DNA of 64,000 bases from DASWYT01 sp965246875 (GTDB taxonomy: Bacteria > Pseudomonadota > Alphaproteobacteria > Micavibrionales > SZUA-601): positions 434,001-498,000 of the forward strand of contig CBDFFU010000003.1 of the NCBI GenBank assembly GCA_965246875.1, in the 5' to 3' direction. The notes beneath the pieces are model-generated. The model saw only the letters and a program-made list of their open reading frames with translations. It was not told where the DNA came from and searched no databases. Shown here piece by piece: positions 52,083 to 60,711 of this stretch. Every line of letters starts with the position of its first letter. The first letter of the stretch is position 1. The translations under genes and the position numbers were made by a program.

Positions 52083-53873
52083 TTAACGCCGCGCGAACAG
52101 TTTTTCCAGTGCCACCTGATCCAGCGTGATGACCGTCGGGCGGCCATGATTGCAGGTAAGAGAGTTGGGTGTAGCTTCCATTTGCCGTAGCAGGGCACTC
52201 ATTTCGTCCTGGTTGAGGCGTCGTCCGGCGCGTACCGACCCGTAACAGGCCAACGTCGCGCAGATCTTGTCGAGGTGCCGGTGAATGAAATCATTCGCAT
52301 TCTGCTCATCGGCAGCCAGGGCACCCAGATCGGCGATAATTTGTGGCCAACTACTTATAAAACCCATGCCGCTGCCCAGCGCCGGCACCTCGCGCAGGAT
52401 AACAGACTTCTCACCAAAATCATCGAACACCACGCCCAATTGCGCCAGGGCATCCTGCTGCAACAGCAACGCGTCTTTGTGACGCGTCGGCAGGTCGATG
52501 ACATCAGGGAATAATAATCCCTGCCGTTCGATAGCGTTATCGTGTAACGCCTCTTTCATGCGTTCATACACCAGCCGTTCGTGCGCAGCATGCTGGTCGA
52601 CCAAGACGATGCCTGTTTCGCTCAAAGCGACAATATAGGTATCAAATAATTGCACCAGCGGCGTGCCGAGGGCACCTGTGGCAGAGTGTGCAGGCATATG
52701 TGTTTCTGCAGGCGGGCTGGCAAACGGTGCTTGCGCAATTTCAGACAGATGCACAGGCCGCGCGGTTGGTGCATGAAACAGCGGCTGGATATGCGCGACG
52801 GAATCAAACCGCACAGACATTTCCACCGGCTCCGCAACCGGACGTGTTGATGCCACAGGTGTCGGCAAAGCGGTGACATTCAATTGACTCAAACGCTGTT
52901 TCAACGTTTGCCGCACCAGATCACGCACGGCATTTTGATCACGAAAGCGCACTTCGGCTTTGGCTGGATGGACATTCATATCCACTTGATCGGGCGGCAA
53001 CAACATATGCAAGACCACAACCGGATGCCGGTCACGCGGAATGACATCTTGATACGCCAGCCTGATCATTTGCGCCAGGGAGCGATCGCGAATGGGCCGC
53101 TGGTTGATAAAGAGATACGGCGTCGCGGCCACGCCCATAGTGTATTGGGCGGCTGAGATCAGGCCGAACAGATTGCCCGTCTCAACACTTAAATGCGCTT
53201 TGATGAAATCCATAGTGAGGATTTGCGCGGCGCGTTCCTGCAACGCGACTAATGGTGATGGATCACTGGCGGCCTTGGCTTGCAACACTGATTTACCATT
53301 ATGGCTGCAGGAAAATCCAACATGCGGAAAGGCCAATGCCAGCCGTTCCACCACATCCAGACAGGCGCGATATTCTGCCGTTGGTGATTTTAAAAATTTG
53401 AGGCGGGCCGGCGTGGCGAAAAACAGGTCGCGTACCGTAACCGTCGTGCCCACCGCGCGCGGTTGCGGTTTGATGGCGGATTTGACGCCACCGTCGACGG
53501 ACAGGCTCCAGCCATGCGATTCCTGTGATGTACGCGTCAGAATGGTCAAACGCGCCACCGCACCGATGGACGGCAAAGCCTCGCCACGAAACCCCATGGT
53601 GCGGATGCTGTTCAGATCGTGATCCGGCAGTTTCGATGTCGCATGGCGGTCAACGCTTGCCGCCAGATTGACGGCATCCATGCCCGACCCGTTATCTTCA
53701 ATCTGAATGAGTGAAATGCCACCATCGTTCAAGGTGATGCGAATATCGGTGGCTCCGGCGTCCAACGCATTTTCCGTCAATTCACGCACAACAGCGGCAG
53801 GCCGTTCCACAACCTCGCCCGCCGCAATCTGATTGATCAGCGTTTCAGGAAGGGTGCGGACGGTTGGATTCAT
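52083..53873 (-). CDS. mutL: DNA mismatch repair protein MutL
   Basis: A 596-residue MutL. The GHKL ATPase N-terminus shows TENALDAGATDIR, DNGSGM and TMGFRGEALPSIG. The C-terminal domain has DQHAAHERLVYE, which satisfies the endonuclease signature DQHAxxExxxxE, and CNHGRP, so this MutL probably nicks DNA itself, as in organisms without MutH. Its start overlaps the end of the frameshifted gene upstream by 29 bases. Confidence 0.96.
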   Translation of the reverse strand: MNPTVRTLPETLINQIAAGEVVERPAAVVRELTENALDAGATDIRITLNDGGISLIQIEDNGSGMDAVNLAASVDRHATSKLPDHDLNSIRTMGFRGEALPSIGAVARLTILTRTSQESHGWSLSVDGGVKSAIKPQPRAVGTTVTVRDLFFATPARLKFLKSPTAEYRACLDVVERLALAFPHVGFSCSHNGKSVLQAKAASDPSPLVALQERAAQILTMDFIKAHLSVETGNLFGLISAAQYTMGVAATPYLFINQRPIRDRSLAQMIRLAYQDVIPRDRHPVVVLHMLLPPDQVDMNVHPAKAEVRFRDQNAVRDLVRQTLKQRLSQLNVTALPTPVASTRPVAEPVEMSVRFDSVAHIQPLFHAPTARPVHLSEIAQAPFASPPAETHMPAHSATGALGTPLVQLFDTYIVALSETGIVLVDQHAAHERLVYERMKEALHDNAIERQGLLFPDVIDLPTRHKDALLLQQDALAQLGVVFDDFGEKSVILREVPALGSGMGFISSWPQIIADLGALAADEQNANDFIHRHLDKICATLACYGSVRAGRRLNQDEMSALLRQMEATPNSLTCNHGRPTVITLDQVALEKLFARR

Positions 53874-54233
53874 CTATTTCAGGCTGCCCAATAATGTTGT
53901 AGATAATACTGCGAATGTTTTCGACAAAGGGTGGGGCTATGGCCGCGCGGCGATGCATTTCAGCTTGAATATCGTTTTCATTCACCTCCCACAGCCGATT
54001 GCCGACACCCTTGGTTTCAGCGGCGAGATGCAAATAGAATTTGTGCATATCGTCACGCAACATTTGCTGCGTGATGTCCGCAACCGTTTTACTTGCTCCG
54101 GAGGAACGTTTCTTTCCATGGCAACATGAACGTGTGCATAGATGCCATCCATTTGTCGGCTATACAAAGGATGGCCTGAATCATCCAGTGTTTCGAAAAA
54201 AGCAGCGATTTCTGGCGAACTGAAAAATGACAT
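53845..54233 (-). pseudogene. Frameshifted small gene between icd and mutL
   Basis: Two overlapping frames together encode a plausible ~129-residue protein: MSFFSSPEIAAFFETL onward in frame one, then SKTVADITQQMLRDDMHKFY onward in frame two to the stop at 53845. Restoring one G to the GGAGC near 54095-54098 (GAG-GCA) joins them as PPEASKTVAD. GAGGAG precedes the ATG by six bases. It may be a genuine inactivation or a single-base sequence error. No family recognised. Confidence 0.65.
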
Positions 54234-54251
54234 TGACTTCTCCTCGGTGAA

Positions 54252-55469
54252 TTACAACAAACTTTTCAACGTCACCGCAACAGCGTCCAAAAACTCTTCC
54301 GTATTCAGATAGGCTTGTTCTTTCGAAATCAAAATCGCCAGATCCTTGGTCATCTGGCCATTTTCAATCGTCTGCACACAGGCTTTTTCCAACGCTTCGG
54401 CAAAGGCCACGACATCTGGCGTATTGTCGAACTGGCCGCGGTATTTCAGCCCTTGCGTCCAGGCAAAGATCGAGGCGGTCGGGTTGGTCGATGTGGCTTT
54501 GCCAGCTTTGTATTGGTGGTAGTGACGTGTCACCGTGCCGTGCGCGGCTTCGGCCTCCACGGTTTTGCCATCGGGCGTCAACAGCACAGAGGTCATCAAG
54601 CCCAGGGATCCATACCCTTGTGCCACAATGTCGGATTGCACATCGCCGTCATAGTTTTTGCACGCCCAGACAAAACCGCCCGACGATTTGATCGCATAGG
54701 CCACCATGTCGTCGATCAACCGGTGTTCATAAAACAAACCGGCGGCTTCGAATTTTGTTTTGAATTCCGCCTCGTACATCGCCTGGAAGATATCCTTGAA
54801 CCGGCCGTCATAGGTTTTGAGAATCGTGTTCTTGGTCGAGAGATAGACCGGGTAATTGCGCTGCAAGCCGTAATTGAAACAGGCGCGCGCAAATTCGGAA
54901 ATCGAGCTATCCAGGTTATACATTCCCATTGCCACGCCCGGCTCTTTGAAATCGAGGATTTCCCACGATTGCGGTGCATCGCCATTGGCGGGCGTAAAAA
55001 TCATGGTCAATGTGCCAGCGGCCGGGATGATGACATCGGTCGCTTTATACTGATCACCAAAGGCATGACGGCCCACGACCATCGGTTGCGTCCAGCCGGG
55101 CACCAGGCGGGGCACGTTGCTGCAGATGATCGGCTCACGGAACACGGTCCCGTTCAGGATATTGCGAATCGTGCCGTTCGGCGATTTCCACATTTTCTTG
55201 AGGTTAAACTCGACCACACGGCCTTCGTCGGGGGTAATCGTCGCGCATTTGACGCCGACGCCGTACTCTTTGATGGCATTGGCCGCGTCGATCGTGATCT
55301 GATCGGCGGTCTGATCACGGACTTCAACGGCCAGATCATAATATTTAATGTCGACATTCAGGAAGGGGTGAATCAGCTTATCCTTGATCCAACCCCACAT
55401 AATGCGGGCCATTTCGTCGCCATCAAGCTCGACGAGGGGTGTTTTAACGGTAATTTTGGTTTGTGCCAT
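54252..55469 (-). CDS. icd: NADP-dependent isocitrate dehydrogenase
   Basis: A 405-residue TCA-cycle enzyme of the eukaryote-like (type II) dimeric class used by many Alphaproteobacteria. It has VELDGDEMARIMWG at the N-terminus, KSPNGTIRNILNGTVFREP around the substrate site, DDMVAYAIKSSGGFVWACKN and AAHGTVTRHY near the cofactor site. The ATG at 55469 has AGGA upstream. Confidence 0.96.
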   Translation of the reverse strand: MAQTKITVKTPLVELDGDEMARIMWGWIKDKLIHPFLNVDIKYYDLAVEVRDQTADQITIDAANAIKEYGVGVKCATITPDEGRVVEFNLKKMWKSPNGTIRNILNGTVFREPIICSNVPRLVPGWTQPMVVGRHAFGDQYKATDVIIPAAGTLTMIFTPANGDAPQSWEILDFKEPGVAMGMYNLDSSISEFARACFNYGLQRNYPVYLSTKNTILKTYDGRFKDIFQAMYEAEFKTKFEAAGLFYEHRLIDDMVAYAIKSSGGFVWACKNYDGDVQSDIVAQGYGSLGLMTSVLLTPDGKTVEAEAAHGTVTRHYHQYKAGKATSTNPTASIFAWTQGLKYRGQFDNTPDVVAFAEALEKACVQTIENGQMTKDLAILISKEQAYLNTEEFLDAVAVTLKSLL

Positions 55470-55586
55470 GGGATGCATCCTGAAAGATGAATATGCCGCC
55501 AGCATAAGCTATTCTCTGTGCCTTGGCAAAAGTCTGCGCAAAACTTGTGTGTGTTCGAATCATATCGGAAATTTATGGCATTTTTC

Positions 55587-55614
55587 TTGACTCGTGAAGG
55601 ATTTAGCGTATGGT
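55587..55614 (+). promoter_or_regulatory. Promoter of the cold-shock-domain gene
   Basis: TTGACT at 55587-55592 and TATGGT at 55609-55614 are 16 bases apart, giving a leader of about 155 bases before the ATG. Confidence 0.5.
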
Positions 55615-55619
55615 GGACC

Positions 55620-55775
55620 TACTTTGACGACATGCGCGATGTTCAGCGCCGCTCACCGGTACGGGTTTCTTTGCCCACGCGAGTTTAGCGAACGCAGTGC
55701 CAACTGTATGCTGTATGGCTGCAAAGTGCGTGGAAACCCGCGTTTTTTTACGACTTACTATCTCTAGGAGTACCT
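55620..55775 (+). promoter_or_regulatory. Structured leader of the cold-shock-domain gene
   Basis: Long 5' leader with a large stem: CGGGTTT (55662-55668) and CCACGC (55675-55680) pair with AAACCCG (55734-55740) and GCGTGG (55728-55733), leaving a six-base bulge. Seven T follow at 55743-55749, so the stem plus T-run resembles an intrinsic terminator placed before the coding region. AGGAG (55766-55770) then serves the ATG at 55776. A temperature-sensitive or attenuating leader is plausible. Confidence 0.5.
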
Positions 55776-56243
55776 ATGCCAACTGGCGTTGTTAAATGGT
55801 TTAATGGCCAAAAAGGATTTGGATTTATCCAACCAACAGACGGCGGAGCCGATGTTTTCGTGCACATTTCCGCAGTTCAAACCGCTAATCTGCGGGGTCT
55901 CTTTGAAGGCCAAACGATTACGTATGATCTTGATGACAGCCGTGGCAAGTCCAGTGCTATTAACTTGGTTATCGATCCAAACCAAGCTCCACCCCCACGC
56001 GAAGAGCGTCCACGTCGTGAATTCGGCGCTGGCGGCGGCGGCGGTTTTGGTGGTGGCGAACGTTCCGGCTTCGGTGGCGGCGGTGATCGTGGCGGCTTCG
56101 GCGGCGGCGGTAGCGGTGGTTCACGCGGCGGCTTTGGCGGCGGCGGCGGCGGTGGTTCCCGTGGCGGCTTCGGCGGCGGCGGTGGCGATCGTTCCGGCGG
56201 TTCCCGTGGCGGCGATCGTGGCGGTTCACGCGGCGGTTACTAA
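55776..56243 (+). CDS. Cold-shock domain protein with C-terminal RGG tail
   Basis: A 155-residue RNA/DNA chaperone. Residues 1-66 are a cold-shock domain with RNP1 KGFGFI (13-18) and RNP2 VFVHI (27-31). After a short Pro/Arg linker the last ~75 residues are almost wholly Gly, Arg, Ser and Phe with six RGG triplets. Most bacterial Csp proteins lack such a tail; it resembles eukaryotic glycine-rich RNA-binding proteins and could promote RNA condensation. Coding repeats of GGCGGC make the region GC-rich. Confidence 0.9.
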   Translation: MPTGVVKWFNGQKGFGFIQPTDGGADVFVHISAVQTANLRGLFEGQTITYDLDDSRGKSSAINLVIDPNQAPPPREERPRREFGAGGGGGFGGGERSGFGGGGDRGGFGGGGSGGSRGGFGGGGGGGSRGGFGGGGGDRSGGSRGGDRGGSRGGY

Positions 56244-56285
56244 ATCCAGCCTGTTGCGGTAAACGCAGCTTTAGAATTTGAAAAG

Positions 56286-56308
56286 CCGCCCTTCGGGGCG
56301 GTTTTTTT
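56286..56308 (+). terminator. Terminator of the cold-shock-domain gene
   Basis: CCGCCC and GGGCGG with a TTCG tetraloop, followed by seven T, 42 bases after the stop codon. Confidence 0.9.
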
Positions 56309-56377
56309 ATCCAATCATCGTATTTTTATATCGCCTGTGTGATGCTCTGTGTTCAACACTTAAACAGCGAGTATCCC

Positions 56378-56557
56378 ATGCCAGAACCAAAATCTGTTCC
56401 GTCTTTAGACGATCCTAAGAATCAATCGGCTGATGATCAAAACTATCAGCAGGAGAAAACGCATCATCATGGCAACAAAGAGATGCCAACATCCTTGCCA
56501 AATCAAAAAGTATCATCCGACGGCAAAAAATTGCCGCTTAATGATGACCAGAAATAA
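56378..56557 (+). CDS. Small polar hypothetical protein
   Basis: A 59-residue product rich in Asp, Asn, Gln, Lys and His (THHHGNKE), apparently disordered, with a terminator after it. The ATG at 56378 is preferred to the earlier one at 56339. No family recognised; it could be a stress-related small protein, given its neighbour. Confidence 0.5.
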   Translation: MPEPKSVPSLDDPKNQSADDQNYQQEKTHHHGNKEMPTSLPNQKVSSDGKKLPLNDDQK

Positions 56558-56586
56558 CGCAAACCGTTTTACAACATGCACTGAAA

Positions 56587-56608
56587 AAGCTGCCCTGTGA
56601 GGCAGCTT
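56587..56608 (+). terminator. Terminator after the 59-residue protein gene
   Basis: AAGCTGCC and GGCAGCTT form an eight-pair stem with a six-base loop, followed by a T-rich tail. Confidence 0.75.
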
Positions 56609-56679
56609 GTTTGTCTTTGCACATCGCTCTAAACTCTTTATCCTGCTTTAGATAATGAACTCAAAAACGTAGAGTATTT

Positions 56680-57027
56680 ATGAAACACGCACTTCTTCGC
56701 TGGGTGATCACCGCCTGTGCCATCTGGATCGTCTCCCAAATCGTACCAGGCTTTATCGTCAGTGGTGCGCTGTCGGCATTAATCGCCGCTATTGTTATCG
56801 GGTTCGTCAATGGCACAGTGGGACTGGTCTTAAAAATCATTACATTCCCGCTGACCATTTTAACGCTTGGCCTGTTCTGGCTGGTCATCAACGCCGCCAT
56901 GATTCAACTGGCATCGCTGTTTATTCCCGGCTTCCACATCGACACCTTTGCCGCCGCGTTTTTTGGTGCAATCGTGTTGTCGCTCGTCAACATGTTGTTG
57001 CAAGCATTGATTGTGAAGCGCAGTTAA
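56680..57027 (+). CDS. Phage holin family (YvlD-like) membrane protein
   Basis: A 115-residue protein with four predicted helices and the pattern of the Phage_holin_4_2/YvlD family (FVNGTVGLVLKIITFPLTIL, FWLVINAAMIQLAS). Despite the family name, chromosomal members are not lysis proteins and their function is unknown. It ends over the last four bases of the convergent HAD-like pseudogene. Confidence 0.85.
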   Translation: MKHALLRWVITACAIWIVSQIVPGFIVSGALSALIAAIVIGFVNGTVGLVLKIITFPLTILTLGLFWLVINAAMIQLASLFIPGFHIDTFAAAFFGAIVLSLVNMLLQALIVKRS

Positions 57028-57467
57028 AGTCTGTGTTTGGTTTCGACTTGGCGGTATGTCTTTGTCAAACGTGCAATCGTTTCTTCTGGCTCACTCAATT
57101 TTGACAAAGCTGTTGGAATTTTGTGATTTTGTGCTTGTCTGACAATAGATTCGTTATCGTCAAGCAGGAACAGGTATTTCGCATCGTCACCAAAACGGTC
57201 TAATAATCTGCGCCAATAAAGAACATCGTTTTTTGAAGCCTTAAACGTATCACGCGTAATGATGCCATCGAAAAGGGTGATGCCATTGTTGGCTTCTTTG
57301 ATGGCAGCATCATAATCCATGGCGTCATAAGTCCCCCCATCTGTCGCCATGTAAATTTTGGCGCCTTCTTATTTAAAATCGTAAAGCGCCTTGATAACCG
57401 GGACATTTAAATTGTCGTCGCGGTCTAATAACGTAAAACCGATATCGCTCAGAATAATGGGCTTCAT
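57024..57467 (-). pseudogene. HAD-like gene with an internal stop codon
   Basis: A 147-codon frame starting at 57467 with GGAG nine bases ahead. The N-terminus (IILSDIGFTLLDRDDN) resembles a HAD motif I, but with Ile in place of the second Asp of DxD. A TAA at 57369-57371 (codon 33) interrupts it. Reading continues in the same frame (EGAKIYMATDGGTYDA, then KYLFLLDDNESIVRQA, a motif IV-like stretch). Because the frame is unchanged, a substitution made the stop. Translation could restart at the ATG at 57350. Confidence 0.6.
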
Positions 57468-57640
57468 ATCATCTCCATGGAATATGCATTAACAAAGTAG
57501 AAAATTTTTGTATCTATGTCAATACAATTTGAAAATAATTTAAAAATTCAACGTTAAAGCTGCCGTACCATAGGCAACATTAAAGTTGTCAACTGATGTA
57601 GATACAGAAAATCATGATCAATTTGTGAATTAACAACAGA

Positions 57641-58462
57641 TTGCAAAGCCAAACAGAAAATGTTATATTATGTAATTATTGTCATCATCCTATAGCGATT
57701 CGTCTGTTGTCATCTGTTACGATTCCATCGCCTGCAATTTCTATTGCTGCGCTGCAACCTTATCTGTCAGCGGAGAGCCGCGTGCTGTCTGGTCACCATA
57801 CACAGACTGACGCCGAGCTATTGCTGGATTGGTCACATTTTCGGGCATATCATGACCTTAGCCAAAATTGTGCGCGTCATAACCGGCATTGGGCTGGCAT
57901 TGGCACACCGCGTGACCCAACGCATTTTAACCAATATCGCGGCATGTGCGGGTTTTACGCCGCGACAGTCAATCAAATGTTTAACGAGTTGGGCATATCG
58001 GCCTGCCGGAAAAATATGGCAGCCTTGAATGGTGACCGTTTAGGTCATGCTGTAAGCCTTGTGCATTTTGCTACAGACACAGGTCCCAAATCGTATCTGG
58101 TGGATCACACGCTGGCACAGTTTTTTCCACACGGTGACACGCGCCAATGGACGCCGCAGCTGGATAAAACCTATCAACATGAACGTATTGCCGAACGATT
58201 TTGCGCCAATGAGGAATCGTTTGCTATGGCATCACAGATGCTCACGCGCGGTTGGGTCGAGGCGACGGATGACAATTTAATTGCTTACACGACACCATTT
58301 GCCAATGCTGGCCGGCGAGCGGTACAGCCTGTCACAGCTGATGTCTTGGCCTTTATGCGGGATAATTTTTCCGATAGCCGCGGCCCGAAAGCATTAAGCA
58401 TTTCGCCTTACACGCCGTCGCGCTTTCAAGTAGATTATCCGGATTATCGGTTTGTTGGTTGA
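57641..58462 (+). CDS. Hypothetical protein with a possible Cys-His-Asp site
   Basis: An unrecognised 273-residue soluble protein. The C-terminal two thirds contain YRGMCGFYAATVNQMF (~105-121), GHAVSLVHF (~141) and YLVDHTLAQFF (~156), a Cys, His and Asp order seen in papain-like and transglutaminase-like enzymes, so an enzyme of that fold is a possibility. The TTG at 57641 is the first possible start and the true start is uncertain. It is monocistronic. Confidence 0.6.
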   Translation: MQSQTENVILCNYCHHPIAIRLLSSVTIPSPAISIAALQPYLSAESRVLSGHHTQTDAELLLDWSHFRAYHDLSQNCARHNRHWAGIGTPRDPTHFNQYRGMCGFYAATVNQMFNELGISACRKNMAALNGDRLGHAVSLVHFATDTGPKSYLVDHTLAQFFPHGDTRQWTPQLDKTYQHERIAERFCANEESFAMASQMLTRGWVEATDDNLIAYTTPFANAGRRAVQPVTADVLAFMRDNFSDSRGPKALSISPYTPSRFQVDYPDYRFVG

Positions 58463-58497
58463 TCATTATATACATTTTCAAATAAACGCTCTGCAGA

Positions 58498-59067
58498 TCA
58501 ACCAGTCGACGTCGAGTTAGAAGTGAAATAGGAAACATGGTCTTGAATCTGTTCTGAAAAAACCGGTTTTACCGCACCCATGTTACTGATAAACACCAGT
58601 TCATATAAATCGGCCAAGCGATAATCCCTCTCCAATTGCCGATCTTGAGATTTAATTGCATCTGCTATTGCTTGGGTGTGTAGCAAATTACCATTCAAAC
58701 GTCTGTTGAGAATTTGATGATGCGTGTCGGTATAAATAGCCTGTAATTGCGCAATGATTTGCTGTGCGGGGTTAAATTGATGCCATCTTTTTAAAATGTG
58801 TGCTTGCAAGGCCAATGTTAGCTCTACCCAGCTCCAAAGATTAAAATTTCCAGTAAATGATACATTGTTTACAAGCTGACAAACAGCATAAGCATTCTCT
58901 AAATCACCATGAATATATAATTGAAATGCCAGTGCATTAACTTTTTCAAGAGACGCTTGTGTTGTCAGCTTAAATTTGCGTGCTGTAGACGCTGTCAGTC
59001 GTGTTAATCTTATGTTAGCTGCATGTTTGGCGAGTATAGTTTCAAATGTAGTAGTATAATCAGGCAT
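58498..59067 (-). CDS. Hypothetical helical protein
   Basis: An unrecognised 189-residue soluble protein with regularly spaced helices that may be TPR-like (LAFQLYIHGDLENAYAVCQL near 46). No signal peptide. It converges on the gene before it with a 36-base gap. Confidence 0.6.
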   Translation of the reverse strand: MPDYTTTFETILAKHAANIRLTRLTASTARKFKLTTQASLEKVNALAFQLYIHGDLENAYAVCQLVNNVSFTGNFNLWSWVELTLALQAHILKRWHQFNPAQQIIAQLQAIYTDTHHQILNRRLNGNLLHTQAIADAIKSQDRQLERDYRLADLYELVFISNMGAVKPVFSEQIQDHVSYFTSNSTSTG

Positions 59068-59180
59068 GAGAGTGTTTTCTGTTTGAGTTTGAAAAATTCA
59101 CTAGCGATAACACATATAGTGGCACCTTTCAAAATCATACTGTGTTTGCTTAATATTGACGTTACCGCTATTGGCAAAGA

Positions 59181-60218
59181 TTACGGATTAAGATTAGCAA
59201 AGAAATCGCTTAGAAATAAGTGATACTGTGTTACCATCCTCATCCAAAAAGTCTTATACTCATTTTTTGTTGCATAGCCTTTGATACCGGCCTGAATATT
59301 GTTCCACCCTGGTTCGGTTATTTCAATCGTTTGCATCATGACGCCATTTAAGTTGCTAGATAACTTGGCAGGTAAAATTTCACGCGTGCCATCCTGCATT
59401 TCACCAACTTTATACGTTCCCACAACTGTGCCGTTTCGTTTTACAATATACGTGGTCAATGTACCATTAGGTCCTAATCTTTTTGTGACAGAATCGTCAA
59501 GTTCTTTTTGTTCAAATTGTACGACCATGTCATGCCATTCTTGTAGCGAAAATGTATAAAACATGGGAAATTCTGAAGTTGATTTGTTTGGTGCTGTCGC
59601 TAATGGAATTTGTGTTATGATTGGTGCGGGCAAAGATGAATATTCTACTTTATAGACGGCAATGACTTTATCATTGTCTCGCACTTGATAAATCGCGAAT
59701 GATGAATCGTTCTTATGTTGTTCGCTTTGGGCCTGACGATTAGCTTGGCATCTTTCATCACAAAGACTGCAATTAAAGCCGCCTGTTACAAATCGATAGG
59801 CAAAATGTGTCGTCTTATCTTCATTGGAACAGACGCCGTTGTGATAATATTGTTCATGGATGCCGGAATAGCCCATCATGCTACACGCCTCTTTTGCAAA
59901 ACGCGCTGCTTCTGAATTCAACTTGGTATAAATTGGATCATCGCCACTTTTAGTGTTAGCGCGTCCGACAACAGTTACATAATAATATTCACCATTGCGA
60001 TCAGTAAATAATCTGGTTTCGGTACTGCCATCGAATTGCGAGCAGGACACCGTCTCTCCTTGACTGGCAAGTTGTATTTTTTGTTCGATATCACGTTCTG
60101 TTTGCAAATGTTGCGCTATTTTCTGCCGAATATCACCATCAGTTGTAGCTTGTGCAGGATAAACTGATAGGTGAAATAACCCACTGAATAAAATAAATAA
60201 AAATACATAAGATTTCAT
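59181..60218 (-). CDS. Secreted Cys-containing hypothetical protein
   Basis: A 345-residue exported protein with a signal peptide (FLFILFSGLFHLSVYPAQA). Cysteines appear as SCSQ, KEACSM, GVCSN and a CSLCDERC cluster near residue 150, suggesting disulfides or a small metal site. The remainder is AT-rich and beta-type. The ATG at 60218 is chosen over an upstream frame to 60308 because it starts the signal peptide. No family recognised. Confidence 0.6.
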   Translation of the reverse strand: MKSYVFLFILFSGLFHLSVYPAQATTDGDIRQKIAQHLQTERDIEQKIQLASQGETVSCSQFDGSTETRLFTDRNGEYYYVTVVGRANTKSGDDPIYTKLNSEAARFAKEACSMMGYSGIHEQYYHNGVCSNEDKTTHFAYRFVTGGFNCSLCDERCQANRQAQSEQHKNDSSFAIYQVRDNDKVIAVYKVEYSSLPAPIITQIPLATAPNKSTSEFPMFYTFSLQEWHDMVVQFEQKELDDSVTKRLGPNGTLTTYIVKRNGTVVGTYKVGEMQDGTREILPAKLSSNLNGVMMQTIEITEPGWNNIQAGIKGYATKNEYKTFWMRMVTQYHLFLSDFFANLNP

Positions 60219-60375
60219 CTGATTATTGATCCTCGATAGAAATAAGCCACACTTATCTAGCAAAATCTGATCTTTAAAATCCAGTCTTATTAAAAATAAT
60301 CTTATCAAAAGAAGGTCGGTTTTAATTATTATGAAAGACGGGCTGGCTTATTGAAGCAATTTTAACCTTTTTCCC

Positions 60376-60404
60376 TTGCATCCCTCCCATAAAAAGCCTA
60401 TAAA
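60376..60404 (+). promoter_or_regulatory. rplJL-rpoB promoter
   Basis: TTGCAT at 60376-60381 and TATAAA at 60399-60404 are exactly 17 bases apart. Transcription from here gives a leader of about 300 bases before rplJ. Confidence 0.65.
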
Positions 60405-60411
60405 GACAACG

Positions 60412-60711
60412 CTTCACACGTCTCAACTCGATTCTCGCCGGGAAACCGGCGATAAAAGATTGAGACCCTGTCCAAGACTGTTGGTGTGGATGTCGCGGTG
60501 ACATCCCTTAAATCTCAAGCCTTTATCATGGGGCCGGAACCGGCAATAGACAGAAAGACGGATACCGAACCGAACTGCAAATGACACCCTCGGGTTTGTT
60601 TGCCATTCGCTCGCACTCCCTTTCTGGGCAGGAAGCTCACCGCAGTAGTCTCCATATACAATGTATGTGACCTCCCGCGGTGATCTTAACAACCAAAAGG
60701 GAGAGTTGATC
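60412..60711 (+). promoter_or_regulatory. L10-type ribosomal protein leader
   Basis: A strongly structured leader ahead of rplJ, the place where L10(L12)4 represses its own translation. Visible stems: GTCTCAA/TTGAGAC (60420-60426 with 60460-60466) enclosing CGCCGG-GAAA-CCGGCG (60436-60451); GGATGTC/GACATCC (60488-60494 with 60500-60506); and TCACCGC/GCGGTGA (60637-60643 with 60677-60683) next to the start. The last stem could occlude ribosome access. No other gene lies between 60219 and 60711. Confidence 0.7.

Noticed and set aside
54315..55490. 391-codon plus-strand open frame
   Set aside because: Exact antisense of icd; a shadow of a strongly biased codon set.
55969..56262. Repeat-coded open frames in other frames of the RGG region
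   Set aside because: Products of the GGC/CGT repeat array, not genes; the cold-shock frame explains the sequence.
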